From: Cumulibacter sp047975195
Lineage (GTDB): Bacteria; Actinomycetota; Actinomycetes; Mycobacteriales; Antricoccaceae
Reading direction: 5' to 3'
NCBI GenBank assembly: GCA_047975195.1
Contig: JBKEDB010000063.1
Location: 53,666-117,665, forward strand
Length of the DNA stretch: 64,000 bases
Shown one piece after another: positions 55,398-63,206 of this stretch; positions within the stretch are counted from its first letter, which is position 1; each line of letters starts with the position of its first letter. A program made the position numbers and the translations under genes. The notes under the pieces were generated by a model that made no database searches, was not told the DNA's origin, and was given only the letters and a program-made list of their open reading frames with translations.

Positions 55398-56434
55398 AGC
55401 GAACCTCCCGCGCGATAGGTGCGCACAATTAGGTAGATCAAGAAAGGGGCGCCGAGGACGCCGGTGACGACGCCCACGGGATAGCGGACACTGAGCAGGT
55501 TCTGTCCGACGAGATCTGCCGCCAACACCAGCAACGCGCCCACGAGTGCGGCCGGGATCAACAGCGATTTACCCGGTCCCACGAGACGTCCGGCGATGGG
55601 TCCGGACAAGAACGCGACAAATGCGATCGGCCCCGATCCCGCCGTGGCGAATGACAGCAGCGTGACTGCCACAACGATCACGATCAGCCGCAGTCGGCCC
55701 ACGCGGACCCCGAGGGCCTGGGAGGCGTCGTCTCCCAATTGCGATATGTACAGATCCCGAGACTGCATGCACAGCAGCGGAACCAGTACAACCATCGCGA
55801 TCGCGAGTGGAACGATCTGGTCCCAGGACGCCCCATTCAGCGATCCGGTGAGCCACCGCATCGCCTCCTGTAGGTCCCAGTCGGACGCCTGCGACAAGAT
55901 GTAGGAGATGGCGCTCTCGAGCATTGCTGCGACGCCGATGCCGATCAAGATCAGGCGACTACCGAGAACGCTTCCCTTATACGCTAAGAAATACACCGCC
56001 AATGCGACGACAAGGCCGCCGACGATGGCCGCAATTCCTACCTGCGACGGACCCCACGCAAGCACGACGATCGCGAATGCTGCCGCCGCGCTCGCCCCGG
56101 CACTGATTCCGATGATGTCGGGACTGGCGAGCGGATTGCGCAGCATTGTCTGAAAGGCAACGCCGGCCATACCGAAGCAGAACCCAGCGAGTAGCCCGAG
56201 GACGGCACGTGGCACACGCAGACGTCCTACCGAGAACGTGGCGCCCTGCACCTGCTCGCCAAGTAGCACACGCAGCACCTCACCCGGCGGGTAGAACGTG
56301 CGCCCCACCATCAACGAGAGCGCGAACGCGATGGCAACCAACAGCGCTAAAGTCCCCACGACCAGCGCCATTCGCCGATTGCGTCGGCGTCGCTCGCCGG
56401 CGACGATATCGGCGACCTGCACCAGATCGGTCAT
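55394..56434 (-). CDS. FecCD-type siderophore ABC permease, intact
   Basis: The 346-residue permease has about nine to ten transmembrane helices and the FecCD motifs RVPRAVLGLLAGFCFGMAGV, QTMLRNPLASPDIIGISAGA, SWQ-like WLTGSLNGASWDQIVPLAIA, and SGPIAFVAFLSGPIAGRLVG. It would import iron-siderophore complexes across the cytoplasmic membrane as a partner of the second, broken permease. The ATG at 56434 overlaps its stop, and its own stop overlaps the ATPase start (ATGA both times). Confidence 0.93.
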   Translation of the reverse strand: MTDLVQVADIVAGERRRRNRRMALVVGTLALLVAIAFALSLMVGRTFYPPGEVLRVLLGEQVQGATFSVGRLRVPRAVLGLLAGFCFGMAGVAFQTMLRNPLASPDIIGISAGASAAAAFAIVVLAWGPSQVGIAAIVGGLVVALAVYFLAYKGSVLGSRLILIGIGVAAMLESAISYILSQASDWDLQEAMRWLTGSLNGASWDQIVPLAIAMVVLVPLLCMQSRDLYISQLGDDASQALGVRVGRLRLIVIVVAVTLLSFATAGSGPIAFVAFLSGPIAGRLVGPGKSLLIPAALVGALLVLAADLVGQNLLSVRYPVGVVTGVLGAPFLIYLIVRTYRAGGSL

Positions 56435-57491
56435 AGGTCGCGAACCCCTTGTCGACGTACGAGGTAGATGAACAACGGAGCGCCAAGGAAGGCAGTAATA
56501 ATCCCGACGTCGATTTCCTCGGGGCGCGCCACCACTCGACCGAGGACATCAGCGGCGGTCAGCAGAATCGCGCCGACGAGCGCGGCATATGGGATCAACC
56601 ATCGATGATCGACGCCGATGATGAGTCGACATGCGTGCGGCACCACGAGCCCTACGAATGCGATAGGACCGCAGACCGCTGTCGCCGCGCCGCACAAGAT
56701 GACAGCTCCGAGCGCTGCCGCGGCGCGTGCGCGCGCAACGCGCTCGCCCAGTCCGGCCGCCAAGTCATCGCCAAGCGCAAGTGTGTTCAGGCCGCGAGCG
56801 GCAAGAATACTGATCGCAAACCCAACGATGAAGAACGGCAACACTTCGCCGAGGCTGGTGTACGTCGCTCCCCCCAACGCCGCCGATCTGCCAGGATCGA
56901 ACACCGCCGGCGATGTCATTACGCGGCAGCATGATCGCGACCACGAATGAGGACAATGCAGCGGCGGTAGCCGCCCCGGCCAGTGCCAGTTTCAGCGGGG
57001 TCGCGCCGCCGCGACCGAGTGATCCGACGGCGTAGACGAACAGCGCCGCCACAGCAGCACCCCAGGATCCCGACCCAGATGAAGCTCGACGCGCTGACCA
57101 ATCCGAAGTATGCGATGCCCGCGACCACCGCGACCGAGGCGCCCATATTGACACCAAGAATGCCGGGATCGGCGAGCGGATTGCGAGTGACTCCCTGCAT
57201 CACCGTTCCCGAAACGGCCAGCGCGAGCCCGGCAAGGACGGCCAGTACGGTCCGCGGGATGCGTTTCGCGACTGCGGCCTGATCAAACCCATCGATCGAG
57301 CCACCGATCGCCGCGAACACATCCTCGAGCGATACCGAACGCGAACCGATCGTCACGGACAGGAACATCACCACCGAGAGGACGGCGAGAATGACCACCA
57401 GCCATGTCACGCGAGTGCGCCGCGTGCGCCTAATCGCCGCAACACCCGCACTGGAGGTTTCCAATGCGGGTGCGTGGTCTGTCTGGGTCAC
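56431..57491 (-). pseudogene. FecCD-type siderophore ABC permease, two frameshifts
   Basis: The first frame (from 57491) has RIPRTVLAVLAGLALAVSGT and QGVTRNPLADPGILGVNMGA, then breaks after WVGILG. One G less in the four-G run (CCCC on +, 57060-57063) gives AAVAALFVYAVGSLGRGGAT and VAIMLPRND. A second break sits in a six-G run (CCCCCC on +, 56870-56875); one G less joins GGATYTSLGEVLPFFIVGFA to GPIAFVGLVVPHACRLIIG and the end. Repaired, it would be a normal permease of about 350 residues. Both breaks are +1 in homopolymers. Confidence 0.85.
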
Positions 57492-58414
57492 TGGGACTTA
57501 TCTGCCGCTTCCGCCAGCAGCCCGGCGTGATCGTCGAGCACCCAGGAGATCGCCAGCGGTGTCGGGTTCGCGGCCGTGCCGAGTGGATCGGCATTGGGCA
57601 GGCTGACGATTGCGTCATTCTTCACGGCCGGGATCTGCGACAGCAATGGATCATCATTGAGCGCGGAGACGATTTCCTCGCCGCCGTACGTCACGATCAC
57701 GTCGACATCGCTGAAGTTGTCGGCTTGCTCGGCACTGATACTCAGCGAGAATTTGTCGGTCTCCTCGGAGGCAACCTGCACGCTTTCCGGCTGAGTCATG
57801 CCAAGGTCATCGAAGAAAAAGGCTCGCGTGTCGTGTGTCGTATAGAACGACACCGTGCTCAGGTCGGCGGTGTCGACGTGCGTCAAGAACATCGCACTGG
57901 TGCCGCTCAGCGATGGATAATCCGCTGCTGTGTCCGCGATCTCTTGTTCCAGTTCGGCAACGAGGGTTTCGCCCTCGTCGGCCATGCCCATGCCGGCACT
58001 ATTGAGCTCAATCATTTCCTGCCACGGCGTTCCCCAGGCGGTCTCCGGGAATGCAACGACGGGCGCGATTTCCGAGAGCAGGTCGTAGTCTTCCTGCGTC
58101 AGTCCCGAGTAGGCCGCGAGAATGACGTCGGGCTCCGTCTCGTTCACCGCGTCGAAGTCGATGCCGTCACCGTTGTCGTCACCGAAGTTCGCTGCTCCCA
58201 TTCCGACCGGGACGACGCCCAGCGCCAGTGGCACTTCATGGTTTGCCCAGTTGACTGTGGCGATCCGCTCGGGCTTCGCTTCGATCATCGTCGTCCCGTA
58301 CGCATGCTCGATCTCGACCGGCGTGAACCCGTCCTGTGCGCCGTCGCCGGACGAAGCGTCCGAGTCATCGGAGGCACATGCGGTCAGCCCGACCGCGAGC
58401 AGCATGACGCTCAA
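57488..58414 (-). CDS. Siderophore-binding lipoprotein (FecB/FepB type)
   Basis: The 308-residue frame starts at TTG 58414 and has a lipobox (AVGLTACAS) followed by a mature domain of the iron-siderophore receptor type: VEIEHAYGTTMIEAKPERIA, VILAAYSGLTQEDYDLLSEI, DVIVTYGGEE and VSWVLDDHAGLLAE-like end text. In-frame codons upstream give an Arg-rich n-region (RRRSRRSRILSGLSV), but there is no start there. The only good start, ATG 58494 with GGAAGG upstream, lies in another frame. A one-base loss near 58478 may thus also have hit this gene. Confidence 0.88.
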   Translation of the reverse strand: MSVMLLAVGLTACASDDSDASSGDGAQDGFTPVEIEHAYGTTMIEAKPERIATVNWANHEVPLALGVVPVGMGAANFGDDNGDGIDFDAVNETEPDVILAAYSGLTQEDYDLLSEIAPVVAFPETAWGTPWQEMIELNSAGMGMADEGETLVAELEQEIADTAADYPSLSGTSAMFLTHVDTADLSTVSFYTTHDTRAFFFDDLGMTQPESVQVASEETDKFSLSISAEQADNFSDVDVIVTYGGEEIVSALNDDPLLSQIPAVKNDAIVSLPNADPLGTAANPTPLAISWVLDDHAGLLAEAADKSQ

Positions 58415-58521
58415 TCCCGAGAGGATGCGTGAGCGACGACTGCGCCGACGAGGACGCGTCGTGCGCCCGCCGAACGGGTTGATGAAATCTCCATGGTGCC
58501 CTTCCGAGAATGATCCTGCAC

Positions 58522-58540
58522 TTAGGCGTGCCTAACCAAA
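58522..58540 (-). promoter_or_regulatory. IdeR/DtxR-type iron box
   Basis: TTAGGCGTGCCTAACCAAA resembles the consensus TTAGGTTAGGCTAACCTAA, agreeing at most of its positions including both half-site cores. It lies 28 bases upstream of the possible ATG at 58494, so iron-loaded IdeR/DmdR would block transcription of the siderophore transport operon. Confidence 0.8.
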
Positions 58541-58713
58541 TTAGGGGACGAATCGTGGCTTCGCAATCGCGCCAAACTGACACGTATTGTCGCGATACAG
58601 ACACCCACGGGCACACCACGACCTGACTGCTTGCCGCAGCACTCAAGCGACGTCCACCGTCCGGCGGAGCCGGGCGCTGAATATCGGCGGGCAGGAAGCT
58701 ATGCGTACTCGCC

Positions 58714-59505
58714 TCACTGTGCGCGGAACTGCCCAGGACTCATGCCCGTGACCCGGCGAAACGCGGACCCGAACGCACTCACGGACGCGAATCCGACCCT
58801 CGGTGCGATGTCGACGATCGGCATGCCCTGATTGAGCAATTCGATCGCGCGCTGGGTGCGAAACGCCGCAACCCAGCGAGTGAAATCCAGGCCGGTCTCA
58901 TGTCGAAACAGCCGGGTGAGAGTTCTACCACTCACGTTCAGCTGCCGCGCCCACTCATCGAGGGTTCGCGCGGTCGCGGGATTGGCCTGCAACTCCCGCA
59001 CGATCGGCGCAGCGGCCGCCGAGACGGGAGTTTGCAACAGGAGTTCCCGGTCGGCTGGTCTCAGCACGTCCAGCACCATCTTCTCGGTAAGACCCCGCGA
59101 GGATTCACCCAGACCCGGTTCATTCAGACGGTCAAGCAACAACCGAAGCAGCGGCGTCATCTCCACGGCAACCGGTCGTTCGGCCAACGCGAACACATCA
59201 TGGAAACTGAAATGCGCCGTTCGATACCTCGTGCCAGCAGGCATCGATCCGTGATGCATTGTTCCGGCGGGGATCCACAAACCGACTGACGGCGTAATTG
59301 TCCACGTGCGGTTCGCTACGGTTGCCGTCGATGCACCCTTGTCATTCCACAGTAGCTCGTGCGTCGGGTGAGAATGCGCCTCCCAATCCGTACGCCAGTG
59401 AACATGCTCGGCCATCCCGTCGATCACATACGGCACTTGGATAGCGCCGGCCGCATATTGGGGTAGTTGGCGCCGATCGACGACCTGCTCTAGGGACTCG
59501 GGCAT
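58714..59505 (-). CDS. AraC family transcriptional regulator upstream of the iron operon
   Basis: The 263 residues have a cupin-like N-terminal domain (HSHPTHELLWNDKG and GLWIPAGTMHHG), a linker, and two helix-turn-helix units: TLDEWARQLNVSGRTLTRLF and GMPIVDIAPRVGFASVSAFG, followed by SAFRRVTGMSPGQFRAQ. It lies about 220 bases upstream on the same strand as the transporter genes. AraC proteins of this type often sense siderophores. The role is inferred from position. Confidence 0.92.
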   Translation of the reverse strand: MPESLEQVVDRRQLPQYAAGAIQVPYVIDGMAEHVHWRTDWEAHSHPTHELLWNDKGASTATVANRTWTITPSVGLWIPAGTMHHGSMPAGTRYRTAHFSFHDVFALAERPVAVEMTPLLRLLLDRLNEPGLGESSRGLTEKMVLDVLRPADRELLLQTPVSAAAAPIVRELQANPATARTLDEWARQLNVSGRTLTRLFRHETGLDFTRWVAAFRTQRAIELLNQGMPIVDIAPRVGFASVSAFGSAFRRVTGMSPGQFRAQ

Positions 59506-59633
59506 GTCTATACGCTACTGAGCCGCGTCATCGATCCAGCTAATGGGCCTTACCATCGCGACCCGCGCGTGCGTGTTCGCCCGGACAAGGCGCTGCTGCG
59601 GCCGACACATGCGGGTTGCATGATAATTGAAGG

Positions 59634-60227
59634 ATGCTGAGGCCCAAAGTAGTCGCCGTGAGCCGCGATGAGATGCACCGTTTCAGCAAGGTGCCAGTCG
59701 ATTCAATCTCGCTCATCGCCGGAATCGGCGTCCTGGGCGACGCGCACGCTGGAAGGCTTGTACAGCGCCTCTCACGCGTGCGTCGCGACCCAAATCAACC
59801 GAATTTTCGGCAGGTCCATCTCCCCCAGGCGGAACTCTTCAGCGAAGCCAGGCAGGAAGGGTATGAACTATCCCCCGGAGATCTCGGCGAGAACATCCTT
59901 ACCTCAGATATCGATCTACTGAGCCTTCCGACGGGATGCATACTGGAGGTCGGGAACGCTCAAATCCGGTTGACCGGTGTGCGTAATCCATGTGTCCAGA
60001 TCAATCAGTTCCGTGCTGGGCTGCTCAAGGTCGTGCTCGCGAAGGAGGACGGCACGCCCGTCGCTGAACCTACGCCTTCGACTGGATCTCCCGAGATACC
60101 CCGGATCCGATTGATTCGCAAGGCAGGCGTGATGGCGGTCGTCGAACGCAGCGGGAACGTCCGCCCCGGCGATCCGGTATCGATTGCGCTCCCACCCGAG
60201 CCGCACGCACCGCTTGGCCCTGTGTAG
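59634..60227 (+). CDS. MOSC-domain protein
   Basis: The 197 residues fit the MOSC fold: GVLGDAHAGRLVQRLSRVRR, NFRQVHLPQAELFSEARQEG, SPGDLGENILTSDIDLLSLP, and the conserved cysteine in LTGVRNPCVQINQF that may carry sulfur or molybdenum cofactor. The final part VMAVVERSGNVRPGDPV is usual. Substrate unknown; members deliver or use the sulfurated cofactor. Confidence 0.92.
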   Translation: MLRPKVVAVSRDEMHRFSKVPVDSISLIAGIGVLGDAHAGRLVQRLSRVRRDPNQPNFRQVHLPQAELFSEARQEGYELSPGDLGENILTSDIDLLSLPTGCILEVGNAQIRLTGVRNPCVQINQFRAGLLKVVLAKEDGTPVAEPTPSTGSPEIPRIRLIRKAGVMAVVERSGNVRPGDPVSIALPPEPHAPLGPV

Positions 60228-60548
60228 GAATCTGCGTGCGACACGATCGGTCGGTGCCGCCGCGCGTAGGCCGTGCCAAGGACCGGACAATCGCGGCTCT
60301 GAGTGCACGGTGCCGCGCAGTGCGTTGAGACGCGCAACGTCGCGTAACGCTGGAAACGGGGCGTCAACGCATCGCGCGGATCCGCGATGCGTTGAGATCC
60401 GTGGTGCGCATTTAGTCGCGCGGTTGCGACCCGAGTACGGGGCACTAGCGCGCACGTTAATGCGCAACAAGCAATTCGCACCGCTACGCCCTGCCGTACG
60501 CAACGTTGCGTTGACTTGATTGAGGATGAGTTCTAGGTTTGGCCAAAG
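60228..60548. repeat. Palindrome-rich intergenic repeat region
   Basis: There is no convincing gene. The words GTGCG, CGCGC, ACGGGGC and GCGCAAC recur, and two imperfect copies of a roughly 50-base unit seem to start near 60319 and 60402. A perfect hairpin lies at 60364-60395. The region looks like a degenerate intergenic repeat of the REP or MIRU kind. Confidence 0.55.
60364..60395. repeat. 13-bp perfect hairpin
   Basis: TCAACGCATCGCG and CGCGATGCGTTGA enclose a 6-base loop (CGGATC). No T-run follows, so it does not look like a terminator of the MOSC gene. Confidence 0.8.
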
Positions 60549-60572
60549 GTGCCCTTCTACTGGGGAGATCCC

Positions 60573-61076
60573 ATGTATCTGACCATGGCCTTGCACCGAA
60601 ACCTCCAACAGCAGCCCGATGTCGTGGCAACAATCTGCGGCGACCGCGTACGCACCCATCGCGAAAGCGCCGAGCGAGTCCCGCATATTGATGTTGGGAT
60701 AGGAGCCGCCGGCACGCAACCTGGTGAACGCATCGCGATCCTGGCGCTGAATTCTGATCGCTACCATGAAGTGCTTCTCGGTGGCGAGAACGTGTACTCC
60801 ATCGAAGTCGAGAACATTATCGCCACTCACCCTTCGGTTGCCTCGTGTGCTGTCGTCGGCGTACCCGACGAAAAATGGGGCGAAACCGTTCACGCAGTAG
60901 TCGTCCTGGCTGGCGGCACCGCATTGACGATCGAAGAACTTCGCAGCCATTGCGCCGCCCGGTTGGCCGGATACAAATGTCCGACCGGCCTCTCGGTAGT
61001 GCCCGAAATGCCCCTCTCAGGCGCAGGAAAGATTCTGAAACGAACACTGCGCGAGCGACTAGCCAGCAGCGCATGA
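60573..61076 (+). pseudogene. Acyl-CoA synthetase with large in-frame internal deletion
   Basis: From ATG 60573 the first 70 residues (MYLTMALHRNLQQQPDVVAT, GERIAILALNSDRYHEVLL) are the N-terminus of an AMP-forming acyl-CoA synthetase. At about 60780 the reading passes without shift into GGENVYSIEVENIIATHPSV, VASCAVVGVPDEKWGETVHA and the C-terminal GAGKILKRTLRERL. The central 300 or so residues, with the ATP-binding and acyl pocket motifs, are missing. The 167-residue product cannot be an active synthetase, though a stable fold of the C-terminal lid is possible. Confidence 0.85.
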
Positions 61077-61120
61077 CGGACGTGGGTCGGCGTCGACCTC
61101 ACTGGGCGTGAGTGTGATTC

Positions 61121-61987
61121 ATGGCGACACCGGATGCCGACGTTCAGATTGATAGTTCGCTTGTCTACTCGCTATTGCGACAATCGCCTGAACATCGGGG
61201 CCTGGAGATTCGGCTGGCAGGTCGCGGGTGGGACAACGAGATATGGCGGCTAGGGTCGGATCTTGCCGTACGGCTACCACGACGCTACGCGGCCGCTCAA
61301 CTCATCGAACACGAGATCGCGTGGCTTGCGCAGATCGCCACTACGCTTGAGATCGCTGCCCCGGTACCAATCTTTTCTGGTGCCTCCACCACGGAGTATC
61401 CCTACCGCTGGACCATCGTGCCGTGGCTTCCCGGAACCTCCGCGGACCACCGTGCCGCCGGAGCAAGAGACCAGTACGCCGGGCAGCTCGCGCAGACCTT
61501 GCGACGTCTACACAGGCCCGCGCCGCAGGGATTGCCGACCAATCGCTATCGAGGTGTACCGCTTGCTGACCGCGCGCCCGACGTCACCGCGCGGTTAGAC
61601 GACGCTGGCCTGCGGCGGCTGCTGCGCGACGCACTGGAGGCGCCGAGGTACGCCGGTCCTGCGCTGACCTTGCACGGCGATCCTCATCCCGCGAACGTCG
61701 TCGTCGACGCAGATGGTCGACTATCGGCACTGATCGACTTTGGCGATGTGTGTCGCGGAGACCCGGCGAGTGATGTGGGCGCCATGTGGCTGCATTTCAC
61801 CGCCGACGGACGCCGCGAGTTCTTCAACGTGTATGGCGCAGACGACGCACTTCGGCGTCGATCGCAGGGATGGGCGATCAACCTCGCGACGGCGATTCTC
61901 GCCACCGATGACACCCATCCCCTGCATAGCTGCGCGCTGCATGCGCTGCACGAGTTGTCGGCTACGGCTGCACGAACACTTTCGTAG
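61121..61987 (+). CDS. Aminoglycoside phosphotransferase-family kinase
   Basis: The 288 residues show the APH/choline-kinase fold: GWDNEIWRLGSDLAVRLPRR, the Lys-Glu region, WTIVPWLPGTS as hinge, the Brenner motif LTLHGDPHPANVVVD and the metal-binding LIDFGDVCRGDPASD. Family members phosphorylate small molecules or antibiotics. The exact substrate is not visible. It does not have close resemblance to named resistance enzymes that I can recognise. Confidence 0.9.
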   Translation: MATPDADVQIDSSLVYSLLRQSPEHRGLEIRLAGRGWDNEIWRLGSDLAVRLPRRYAAAQLIEHEIAWLAQIATTLEIAAPVPIFSGASTTEYPYRWTIVPWLPGTSADHRAAGARDQYAGQLAQTLRRLHRPAPQGLPTNRYRGVPLADRAPDVTARLDDAGLRRLLRDALEAPRYAGPALTLHGDPHPANVVVDADGRLSALIDFGDVCRGDPASDVGAMWLHFTADGRREFFNVYGADDALRRRSQGWAINLATAILATDDTHPLHSCALHALHELSATAARTLS

Positions 61988-62107
61988 TCCACCCGCACCT
62001 ACGTTCGCAGCCAAGCGTGTATCAGAAGGACGTGGCGCTACCTCGCCGGTCACTCGGCCCGACCTCGACGACGCGGTAGGTTATTTAGCCAGACGAAGGG
62101 ACTCAGC

Positions 62108-62944
62108 ATGCACACATTGCAGGTAGGTTCGGTCAACATCATCGCGCTCTTGGACGCACCATTCCTCCAGTCGCTGGCGTACTTGTCACCCGAGCACGCG
62201 GCCGAACTAGAAAACGAGTATCGCGACAGCCTCGATGAACGCGGCCTGTGCACCGGTGCGGTTACCTGCTATCTCGTGCGCACCGCTGAGGGCCTGGCCT
62301 TGGTGGACACCGGCATCGGCCCGCGCAAGCGCAAGGGATTTCCCAACGGAAACCTAGATAAGGCGTTGATGGAGGCCGGAGTCTCCCCCGCCGATATCGA
62401 TGTCGTGATTCACACGCACCTGCACATTGATCACGTCGGCTGGAACACCTTCGACGCGGGCGACGGCAACACCGAGATCTTCTTCCCCAACGCACGATTC
62501 GTGGTCCAGCGGGCCGAGTGGGACTACTGGATGGCGCCGGAACAATTGGATGCCCCGGACAACGCCGTACTACGCGAATGCGTCGCTCCGCTGCGCGACA
62601 GCGGCCGTGTGGACGTCGTGGACGCCAACGCTCGCTACCTGGGCGCCATCGGATTCATCCCCAATCCGGGCCACACGCCCGGACACGTCGCCGTCGAGAT
62701 CGCCGACGGCGGCCAGCGCGCGGTAAACGTCGGCGATTCCTGCCATCACCCATTCCAAGTCACCCACTCAAGTTGGCCATCGCCGATGGACGTTGATGCG
62801 AACCACGCCATCGAGGCGCGTGGTGCGTTGTACGACCAACTCGCTGATTCCGGTACCTATGTACTGGGAGGGCACTGGAAGCATCCCGGCTGGGGCCACG
62901 TCGTCCGTTCTGACGGCGAACGTAGATTCGTGCCCGGCATCTAG
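62108..62944 (+). CDS. MBL-fold metallohydrolase (lactonase-like), intact
   Basis: The 278 residues have all motifs of the fold: IDVVIHTHLHIDHVGWNT (HxHxDH), FIPNPGHTPGHVAVEI, the metal-bridging VNVGDSCHHPFQ and the late LGGHWKHPGWGHVVR. It resembles the AHL lactonase/AttM subgroup. The substrate is not shown. It contrasts with the two broken MBL genes at 46.5 and 48.5 kb. Confidence 0.93.
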   Translation: MHTLQVGSVNIIALLDAPFLQSLAYLSPEHAAELENEYRDSLDERGLCTGAVTCYLVRTAEGLALVDTGIGPRKRKGFPNGNLDKALMEAGVSPADIDVVIHTHLHIDHVGWNTFDAGDGNTEIFFPNARFVVQRAEWDYWMAPEQLDAPDNAVLRECVAPLRDSGRVDVVDANARYLGAIGFIPNPGHTPGHVAVEIADGGQRAVNVGDSCHHPFQVTHSSWPSPMDVDANHAIEARGALYDQLADSGTYVLGGHWKHPGWGHVVRSDGERRFVPGI

Positions 62945-63206
62945 GCACTCGACGCGGCGCTACCGAGGGCGCGAATGCCCACGCGGACGCCGATCATCGT
63001 CTCGCGTGTGCCGACCTTGAATGCCGTGGTCATCGAACCGGCAAAAACCTTCACACCCGCCCAACAGCGCGTAACCGGCTGACGCGCGCCCGCCGAGTTT
63101 CGTGCTTTGTTCCCGCACCGGTAGTTCGCAGGTGGCCGTTACGCCGGGTTGTCCGTCCATGCAACGCGTGGTTCGATGAGATGTACCTCACTCAAGGAGG
63201 ACAAAC
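62945..63206. other. Gap before the esterase gene
   Basis: A short - strand frame near 62941-63050 (VKVFAGSMTTAFKVGTRETM) has no recognisable family. The right end holds the ribosome site AAGGAGG of the next gene. Nothing else is seen. Confidence 0.4.

Noticed and set aside
57464..58432. 322-codon + strand frame opposite the siderophore-binding protein
   Set aside because: The - strand frame has a lipobox and family motifs; the + frame has none.
59916..60950. 344-codon - strand frame across the MOSC end, the repeat region and the synthetase remnant
   Set aside because: The text is Arg/Ala-rich without motifs and it runs antisense to recognisable genes.
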